This document shows, piece by piece, positions 6,104 to 10,847 of a stretch of DNA of 10,847 nucleotides. The DNA comes from an uncultured Caulobacteraceae bacterium (lineage in GTDB: Bacteria > Pseudomonadota > Alphaproteobacteria > Caulobacterales > Caulobacteraceae). Below the pieces are notes generated by a model. The model was given only the letters and a program-made list of their open reading frames with translations. It ran no database searches and was not told the DNA's origin. The first letter of the stretch is position 1, and each line of letters opens with the position of its first letter. Position numbers and translations under genes: made by a program. The DNA lies in assembly GCA_937910255.1 (NCBI GenBank), contig CALEOQ010000536.1, forward strand, positions 1 to 10,847, given 5' to 3'.

Positions 6104-7606
6104 TTGGCGCTGAGCGCGCGACTCGAAGTCCGTCAGGGGCAGGGGCTGGTCATCACCCCTCAGCTGCAGCAGGCCATCAAGCTGCTGCAGCTGTCGAACC
6201 TTGAGCTGGAGGCCTATGTCGAGGGCGAGCTCGAGCGCAATCCCCTGCTGGCCCGGGACGAGGGCGAGCCGGAGCCTGCGCCGGAAGTTGCCGACAGCGC
6301 CGGTGAGGCCCGCGCCGAGGCGGCCCTGGACGAGGTCGCCGCAGGCTCCGCCCAGAGCGATCTGGATTCCGCCCATGACGAGGTTTCCCCCGGCGAGCGG
6401 GCCACCGGCGACGGGGCCGAAGCGGGCGAAGCCGGCGGCGCCATCGACTGGTCCAAGGCCGGCAAGGGGGGCAGCTTCGAAGGCGATGGGGACGGCCTCG
6501 ACGGTCTGGCCGCTCACGAAAAGACTCTGGCCGAACATCTGCAGGACCAGGCCGCCCTGCTGGGCTTGACGGCCGCCCAGGCGGCCGTCGCCGCCGTCCT
6601 GATCGATGGCGTGGACGAGGGCGGCTATCTGCGCCTGGACCTGGCCGAGACCGCCGAACGCCTGGGTTGCGCGCTCGGCCTGGTGGAGAGCGTGCTGGGC
6701 CAGCTGCAGGGTCTGGAGCCCACCGGCGTGTTCGCCCGGGACGTGGCCGAGTGCCTGAGGCTGCAACTGATCGAGCGCGATCGCTGCGATCCGGCCATGT
6801 CGGCCCTGCTGGACAATCTCGATCTTCTGGCCCGCCGGGACATGGCCGGGCTGAAGCGCGCCTGCGCGGTGGACGACGAGGACCTGCGCGACATGCTGGC
6901 CGAGCTCAGGGCGCTGACGCCCCGGCCGGGCGCGGCCTTTGGCGGCGAGCCCAGCCAGCCGGTGGCGCCCGACGTCTTCGTCCGCGAAGGACCGGGAGGA
7001 CTCTGGCTGGTGGAGCTCAACAGCGAGACCCTGCCCCGCCTGCTGGTGGACCAGCGCTATCACGCCCGGGTGTCCGGCGGCGCGCGCTCCGACCAGGAAA
7101 AGACCTTCGTCGCCGACTGTCTGGCCAACGCCAACTGGCTGGTCCGCAGCCTGGACCAGCGGGCCAAGACCATCCTCAAGGTCTCCAGCGAGATCGTCCG
7201 CCAGCAGGACGGCTTCCTGGCCTATGGGGTCGAGCACCTGCGGCCGCTGAACCTGAAGACCGTCGCCGAGGCCATCGGCATGCACGAGTCCACGGTCAGC
7301 CGGGTGACCTCCAACAAGTACATCGCCACCCCCCGGGGCCTGTTCGAGCTGAAGTTCTTCTTCACCTCCTCGATCGCCTCGTCCTCGGGCGGCGAGGCCC
7401 ATTCGGCCGAGGCGGTCCGTCACCGCATCCGCCAGCTGATCGACGCCGAGGCGCAGGGGGCCGGCGTCCATTCCGACGACCAGATCGTCGAAATCCTGAA
7501 GACCGGCGGCGTCGACATCGCCCGCCGCACCGTGGCCAAGTACCGGGAAGCCATGCGGATTCCCTCCTCGGTGGAGCGCCGGCGGGCGATGAAGGAAGCC
7601 GTCTAG
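6104..7606 (+). CDS. rpoN: RNA polymerase sigma-54 factor RpoN
   Basis: A complete 500-residue sigma-54. Region I is glutamine- and leucine-rich (RLEVRQGQGLVITPQLQQAIKLL near the N-terminus). It is followed by an acidic, low-complexity region II (about residues 45-140, rich in E, D, G, A). The core-binding domain and a helix-turn-helix (NLKTVAEAIGMHESTVSRV, about 380-398) come next, and the RpoN box ARRTVAKYRE (473-482) reads the -24 element. All diagnostic parts are intact. It directs core RNA polymerase to -24/-12 promoters that need AAA+ activators, such as those for flagellar, stalk and nitrogen genes in Caulobacter-type bacteria. The start is TTG 6104, with a strong AGGAGGG at 6090-6096. 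Its stop TAG interlocks with that of the opposite-strand asd in the sequence CTAG. Confidence 0.97.
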   Translation: MALSARLEVRQGQGLVITPQLQQAIKLLQLSNLELEAYVEGELERNPLLARDEGEPEPAPEVADSAGEARAEAALDEVAAGSAQSDLDSAHDEVSPGERATGDGAEAGEAGGAIDWSKAGKGGSFEGDGDGLDGLAAHEKTLAEHLQDQAALLGLTAAQAAVAAVLIDGVDEGGYLRLDLAETAERLGCALGLVESVLGQLQGLEPTGVFARDVAECLRLQLIERDRCDPAMSALLDNLDLLARRDMAGLKRACAVDDEDLRDMLAELRALTPRPGAAFGGEPSQPVAPDVFVREGPGGLWLVELNSETLPRLLVDQRYHARVSGGARSDQEKTFVADCLANANWLVRSLDQRAKTILKVSSEIVRQQDGFLAYGVEHLRPLNLKTVAEAIGMHESTVSRVTSNKYIATPRGLFELKFFFTSSIASSSGGEAHSAEAVRHRIRQLIDAEAQGAGVHSDDQIVEILKTGGVDIARRTVAKYREAMRIPSSVERRRAMKEAV

Positions 7607-8685
7607 ACCTCGCCCGCCCTCACCAGGGTCTCGGCGATCTGCACGGCGTTCAGCGCCGCGCCCTTCAGCAGCTGGTCGCCGGCGATGAACAGCGACAGGC
7701 TGCGGCCCGAGGGGTCCGACAGGTCGGTGCGGATCCGGCCCACCAGCACGTCGTCGGCGCCGGAGGCCTCGCCCGGCATGGGGAAGTGGTTGGCCTCGCG
7801 GTCGTCCACCACCCGCACGCCGGGCGCCTCGGCCAGCCAGGCGCGGGCCTCCTCGACGCTCACCGGCTCGGCGAACCGCACGGTCAGGGCCATGGCGTGG
7901 GCGCGGAGCACCGGCACCCGGATGCAGGTGAAGCTGGCCGGCAGGTCCGGGGCTGCGAGCAGCTTACGCAGCTCGGCCATCACCTTGAGCTCCTCGCCAT
8001 TATAGCCGGTCTCGGGATCGATCTCGGCGTCATGGCTGAACAGGTTGAAGGCGTAGGGATGGGCCAGGACCTGGGGCGGGTAGGCCTCGCCGGCCAGGGC
8101 CGCGGCGGTGGAGTCCCGCAGCTCGGCCATGGCGGCGGCGCCGGCGCCAGAAGCCGCCTGATAGGTGGAGCCCACCAGCCGCACGATCAGCCGCCGGGCG
8201 TGCAGGGGCGCCAGGACCACCGCGGCGATGGCCGCCACGCAGTTGGGGTTGGCCACCAGCCGGCCGGGCGCGTCATCCAGCCGCCAGGCGTTGACCTCGG
8301 GCACCACCAGGGGGGTGGCGGCGTCCATGCGGAAGGCCGAGGAATTGTCCACCACCCAGGCGCCGGCGGCGACGGCGACCGGGCCATAGCGCCGCGACAG
8401 GCTGGCCCCGGCCGAGAAGAAGGCCACATCGACCCCCTCGAAGCTCGCCTCGTCCAGGGTCTGGACCGTCACCGGCGCGCCCTGGAACATCAGGATGCGG
8501 CCCGCCGAGCGCGCAGAGGCCAGCAGGCGGAGCTCGCCCACCGGAAAGGCGCGGCGCTCCAGACAGGCGATCAGCTCGGCCCCCACGGCGCCGGTGGCGC
8601 CGACAATGGCCACCGTCAGCGGGCGAGGCGCGCGGACCTTCGGCGCCGCCGGGCGGGCGAGGATCGAGGACAGGGATTGCGGCAT
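7603..8685 (-). CDS. asd: Aspartate-semialdehyde dehydrogenase
   Basis: This 360-residue enzyme would reduce aspartyl phosphate to aspartate semialdehyde, the branch point to lysine/diaminopimelate, threonine and methionine. It has an NADP-binding GATGAVG loop (29-35), a catalytic Cys149 in ANPNCVAA, YQAASGAG (Q176), R256 in CIRVPV, and the acid/base H263 in RAHAM. All expected active-site residues are present. I chose ATG 8685 because CGGAGG (minus strand, 8691-8696) lies five bases upstream; the frame remains open to 8739 but has no better signal. The first ~22 residues precede the fold and are an extension. The central AFNLFSHDAEIDPETGYNGEELK segment resembles the plant/cyanobacterial type rather than the type I recall for proteobacteria. 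It may therefore be a paralogue. It converges on rpoN and is divergent from the exoD-like gene. Confidence 0.9.
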   Translation of the reverse strand: MPQSLSSILARPAAPKVRAPRPLTVAIVGATGAVGAELIACLERRAFPVGELRLLASARSAGRILMFQGAPVTVQTLDEASFEGVDVAFFSAGASLSRRYGPVAVAAGAWVVDNSSAFRMDAATPLVVPEVNAWRLDDAPGRLVANPNCVAAIAAVVLAPLHARRLIVRLVGSTYQAASGAGAAAMAELRDSTAAALAGEAYPPQVLAHPYAFNLFSHDAEIDPETGYNGEELKVMAELRKLLAAPDLPASFTCIRVPVLRAHAMALTVRFAEPVSVEEARAWLAEAPGVRVVDDREANHFPMPGEASGADDVLVGRIRTDLSDPSGRSLSLFIAGDQLLKGAALNAVQIAETLVRAGEV

Positions 8686-8950
8686 GGGAGCCTCCGGAGT
8701 CTGGCCGGAGGGGGGCTGGCTTTCCTTGGCCGACCCCATCCTTCCGGCGGGGTCAAGCAGGGATCGTCAGTCGGCTGCGTCCAGCCACGACCAGACCCCT
8801 GCGCCCGCAAGCGCAGTGGTTTTAGTAATCATGGTCATGGTGGCCGAATGCCGCATGGATCGCCCGATAGGCCCTGGCGCAGGCCTTGTAAAGTGGCGGC
8901 TCTGCTGTGGGCGCATTGCCGGCCGGCGTCTCAGGCATCATAGGAGCGCC
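8686..8950. other. Divergent non-coding region between asd and the ExoD-family gene
   Basis: These 265 bases must hold the control signals of two divergent genes. Visible are an inverted repeat GACCCC/GGGGTC (8732-8737, 8749-8754), a second hairpin at 8799-8816, an AT-richer patch around 8816-8830 that could hold a -10 element on either strand, and a sigma-54-like sequence at 8875-8890. No coding frame with a ribosome binding site is supported. The frame of the downstream gene stays open here, but only because of base composition. Confidence 0.5.
8799..8816 (+). repeat. Hairpin CTGCGC-CCGCAA-GCGCAG followed by T-rich stretch
   Basis: A perfect 6-bp inverted repeat with a 6-base loop, followed on the plus strand by TGGTTTT. 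It looks like a weak intrinsic terminator, yet no plus-strand gene ends before it. It may instead be a leader hairpin of asd read on the minus strand, or an operator. The role is unassigned. Confidence 0.3.
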
Positions 8951-9574
8951 ATGAGCCTGGCCGCGCCCACCCCCGAACGTCGCATGAGCCTCTCGGAGAT
9001 CCTCACCGATCTCTGCGACGAGACCCATGCGGCCGAGACCTTGGGCGCGACCCTGCAGCGCTTTGGCCGCCGCTCGTTCGGGGTGCTGCTGTTCGTCTTC
9101 GCCGCGCCGAACATGCTGCCCCTGCCGCCGGGATCGTCCACCTTTCTCGGGGCGCCCCTGGTGCTGTTCACGCCGCAGCTGGCGGCCGGGGTGAAGACCC
9201 CCTGGCTGCCGGCCCGGCTGAAGGGCCAGGTGCTCGACATGGGCCAGCTGCGGGCGGTGTTCATGCGGCTGATCCCAAAGGTGGCGCAGGTGGAGCGGGT
9301 GTCTACGGCGCGGCTGACCTTCCTGTTCGGCCCGGTAGGCGACCGGGTGATCGGCGCGGTCTGCACGCTGCTGGCGCTGGTGCTGATGCTGCCCCTGCCG
9401 CTCGGCAACCTGCTGCCGGCCACCGCAATCAGCCTGTTTGGCCTGGCCCTGGTGCAGCGGGACGGCATTCTGGCCTTGGCCGGCTACGTCATGGCGGCGG
9501 TGAGCTTTACGGTTCTCGCCCTGGCCGCAGGCGTTATCCACAGGCTTCTGGCGACGGCGCTCGCCGCCTTCTGA
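8951..9574 (+). CDS. ExoD-family exopolysaccharide synthesis membrane protein
   Basis: A 207-residue protein of the ExoD family. The N-terminal ~45 residues are soluble (SLSEILTDLCDETHAAETLGATLQRFGRRSFG). They are followed by hydrophobic segments at about residues 44-75 and, near the C-terminus, about 135-165 and 175-205. These are separated by proline-rich turns (PNMLPLPPGSSTFLGAPL and LPLPLGNLLPA) that are characteristic of the family. ExoD was described in rhizobia as needed for exopolysaccharide production and alkali tolerance; its biochemical role is unknown. ATG 8951 is supported by AGGAG at 8942-8946. The stop TGA (9572-9574) is close to the hpf start, so read-through or co-transcription into hpf is possible. 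The inner-membrane location is inferred from hydrophobicity. Confidence 0.83.
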   Translation: MSLAAPTPERRMSLSEILTDLCDETHAAETLGATLQRFGRRSFGVLLFVFAAPNMLPLPPGSSTFLGAPLVLFTPQLAAGVKTPWLPARLKGQVLDMGQLRAVFMRLIPKVAQVERVSTARLTFLFGPVGDRVIGAVCTLLALVLMLPLPLGNLLPATAISLFGLALVQRDGILALAGYVMAAVSFTVLALAAGVIHRLLATALAAF

Positions 9575-9579
9575 TGGAC

Positions 9580-9610
9580 TTGACACCATCGGGCGGCAGG
9601 CGCGTTGATG
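9580..9610 (+). promoter_or_regulatory. Possible hpf promoter
   Basis: A perfect TTGACA sits at 9580-9585, just after the stop of the preceding gene. With normal spacing, transcription would begin at about 9615-9616, which is the hpf ATG itself. The -10 region (CGTTGA or TTGATG, 9603-9610) is a poor match. The coincidence suggests a leaderless transcript, offered as inference only. Confidence 0.25.
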
Positions 9611-9615
9611 TGGGT

Positions 9616-10254
9616 ATGCAAGTCCAAGTCACCGGCAAACACGTCGATGTCGGAGAGGCCCTGCGTTTGCGGGTCACCGACGAACTCACCAGCAGCATTG
9701 GCAAATATATCGACCGCACGGGCGGCGGCGCCGATGTTGTCGTCAGTCGCGAGGGCTACACCTTCAAGGTGGACTGCGCCCTGACCCTGGCCACGGGGCA
9801 GCAGCTCCAGAGCCACGGCACCGGCACGGACGCGCACACCGCGTTCGACTCCGCCCTGCAGAAGATCGAGACCCGGGTCCGGCGCTATAAGCGCCGGCTG
9901 AAGGACCATCATCAGCAGGCCCTGGCCAAGCAGGCCGAGACCGCCTCCTATTTCGTGCTCCGGACGCCCGAAGGCGAGGACGAGTCCGATTGGGAGGACG
10001 GCCAGGACGGCGGCGCCTCGGATTCGGCCCCGGCCAGCATGGTCATCGCCGAGACCGAGAAGCCCATCCGCACCATGACCGTTTCCATGGCGGTCATGGA
10101 CCTGGACTTGACGGGAACTCAAACAATCGTGTTTAGGAACGCCGCGCACGGCGGATTGTCCGTGGTATATCGCCGGCCCGACGGGAATATCGGCTGGATT
10201 GACCCCGAACGCACGAAGTCCGTGAACGGGAACGGAGCAGACGGCGCAGCCTGA
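9616..10254 (+). CDS. hpf: Ribosome hibernation-promoting factor, long form (HPF/RaiA)
   Basis: The 212-residue product starts MQVQVTGKHVDVGEALRLRV, the usual N-terminus of the S30AE/HPF domain (about residues 1-105), which binds the decoding centre of the 30S subunit. A charged linker (EGEDESDWEDGQDGG) follows. The C-terminal dimerisation domain (about 148-198) has FRNAAHGGLSVVYRRPDGNIGWID. This two-domain long form pairs ribosomes into inactive 100S particles in stationary phase or stress. ATG 9616 is chosen because it gives the standard N-terminus. An in-frame ATG at 9574 overlaps the preceding stop by one base and would add 14 residues; neither has a good Shine-Dalgarno. The location between rpoN and ptsN is the classic alphaproteobacterial arrangement, here separated from rpoN by two genes. 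Confidence 0.93.
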   Translation: MQVQVTGKHVDVGEALRLRVTDELTSSIGKYIDRTGGGADVVVSREGYTFKVDCALTLATGQQLQSHGTGTDAHTAFDSALQKIETRVRRYKRRLKDHHQQALAKQAETASYFVLRTPEGEDESDWEDGQDGGASDSAPASMVIAETEKPIRTMTVSMAVMDLDLTGTQTIVFRNAAHGGLSVVYRRPDGNIGWIDPERTKSVNGNGADGAA

Positions 10255-10334
10255 GGCGGCGGCGCCATCTCCAGTTCTCTCAAAGATCGGCTTTCAGGTT
10301 CGGGATCCGTAAGAACAGGCCTTCCGAACCAAGC

Positions 10335-10692
10335 ATGCAGATCGGCGACATCCTTGACCGCAGCGCCATCGCGCTGCGGGTCGGCGCGACCGACAAGCGA
10401 CAGATTCTGGCTCACCTGGCCGAACTCGCCGGGCGACATTTTGCCCTGGACGCCGGTGTCGTGCTCGACGCCCTGGCCGAGCGGGAGCAGGCCGGATCGA
10501 CGGGCATCGGCTATGGCGTGGCCGTGCCCCATGCGCGGATCGAGGGGCTCGACCGGATTCGCGGCGTCTTTCTGCGTCTGGATCATCCCGTCGCCTTCGA
10601 CTCGGTGGATGACCAGCCCGCGGACCTGATCTTCGCCCTGCTGGCGCCCCCGGACGCGGGCACCGAACACCTGCGGGCCTTGGCCCGGGTGT
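10335..10692 (+). CDS. ptsN: PTS IIA-like nitrogen regulatory protein PtsN (EIIA-Ntr), 3' truncated by adapter
   Basis: The first 119 residues of EIIA-Ntr are present. The phosphorylation histidine H66 is in STGIGYGVAVPHARIEGL, preceded by the conserved start MQIGDILDRSAIALRV and followed by DDQPADLIFALLAPPDAGTEHLRALARV. EIIA-Ntr receives phosphate from EI-Ntr/NPr and regulates potassium, nitrogen and stress pathways by protein contacts. Family members are about 150 residues, so roughly 35 C-terminal residues are missing. The apparent stop TAG (10692-10694) is not real: its T is the last genomic base and its AG belongs to the sequencing adapter. The gene should be treated as partial, not as a pseudogene. 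It lies 80 bases after hpf with only a weak ribosome binding site. Confidence 0.93.
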
Positions 10693-10767
10693 AGATCGGA
10701 AGAGCACACGTCTGAACTCCAGTCACGTCGTAATCTCGTATGCCGTCGTCTGCTTGAAAAAAAAAAA
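10693..10767. other. Illumina TruSeq adapter plus poly-A read-through (assembly artefact)
   Basis: AGATCGGAAGAGC at 10693 begins the standard Illumina 3' adapter, which continues through CCAGTCAC to 10726. A 6-base index GTCGTA (10727-10732) follows, then the P7 segment ATCTCGTATGCCGTC...CTGCTTG (10733-10756) with one mismatch (G at 10748 where T is expected). A run of 11 A (10757-10767) follows, as seen when a sequencer reads past the end of a fragment. This order of parts has no biological explanation. The sequence is not part of the genome. Confidence 0.98.
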
Positions 10768-10847
10768 CAGATCGACTTCACGTGATCTTCGATGACATGA
10801 TGGAAGAGTCTGCAGACCAACCCTCGCCATACCATCCGACTCGCCAT
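10768..10847. other. Unassigned sequence beyond the adapter, probably non-genomic
   Basis: These 80 bases are distinctly less GC-rich than the rest of the window and follow the adapter and poly-A. I recognise no gene, motif or continuation of ptsN. They are likely low-quality read-through, another read's insert or a contaminant joined during assembly. Confidence 0.75.

Noticed and set aside
6667..8943. 758-residue plus-strand frame across rpoN, asd antisense and the intergenic region
   Set aside because: It crosses three unrelated regions without any domain and is arginine/glycine/proline-rich; it is a frame shadow of high GC.

Overview
The window is GC-rich chromosomal DNA with the gene order nrnC-lptC-lptA-lptB ... 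rpoN ... hpf-ptsN. This order, the presence of NrnC in place of oligoribonuclease, TTG/GTG starts, and a GC-rich dispersed intergenic repeat point to an alphaproteobacterium. Caulobacterales (Caulobacter or Phenylobacterium-like) is my best inference; I could not confirm the genus. Almost everything is housekeeping DNA. The most striking anomaly is technical: the last ~155 bases carry an Illumina sequencing adapter, so the contig's true genomic sequence stops at about 10692.

Layout. 1-360: 3' end of a citrate synthase family gene, convergent with and overlapping a complex I NDUFA9-like NAD(P)-binding protein (309-1292, minus). 1388-1559: a likely promoter, a complete tRNA-Leu(CAG) with encoded CCA, and a possible terminator hairpin that reuses the tRNA 3' end. 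1630-4262: a tight plus-strand run of nrnC (nanoRNase), lptC, lptA and lptB. The three lpt genes supply the inner-membrane anchor, periplasmic bridge and ATPase of the LPS export machine. 4263-4651: about 390 bases without a gene, filled by two diverged copies of a ~140 bp palindrome-rich repeat. 4652-5935 (minus): metY, homocysteine synthase. 5936-6103: a divergent control region. 6104-7606: rpoN (sigma-54). 7603-8685 (minus): an aspartate-semialdehyde dehydrogenase whose stop codon interlocks with that of rpoN. 8686-8950: a second divergent control region. 8951-9574: an ExoD-family membrane protein. 9616-10254: long-form hibernation factor hpf. 10335-10692: ptsN, cut off by the adapter.

How the genes fit together. 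The plus-strand backbone is the familiar alphaproteobacterial LPS-transport / sigma-54 / hibernation / PTS-Ntr neighbourhood. Two minus-strand genes, metY and asd, break it up on either side of rpoN. Both act in the aspartate-to-methionine route, asd early and metY at sulfur incorporation, so the insertions share a metabolic theme even though they are not one operon.

I did not find a new biological system here. The open reading frame that looks most novel (10119-10847, minus) is translated adapter fused to the antisense of hpf and ptsN. The observations of real biological interest are modest: the paired repeats, several possible promoters and operators, a plant/cyanobacterial-looking ASADH, and a possible leaderless hpf start.
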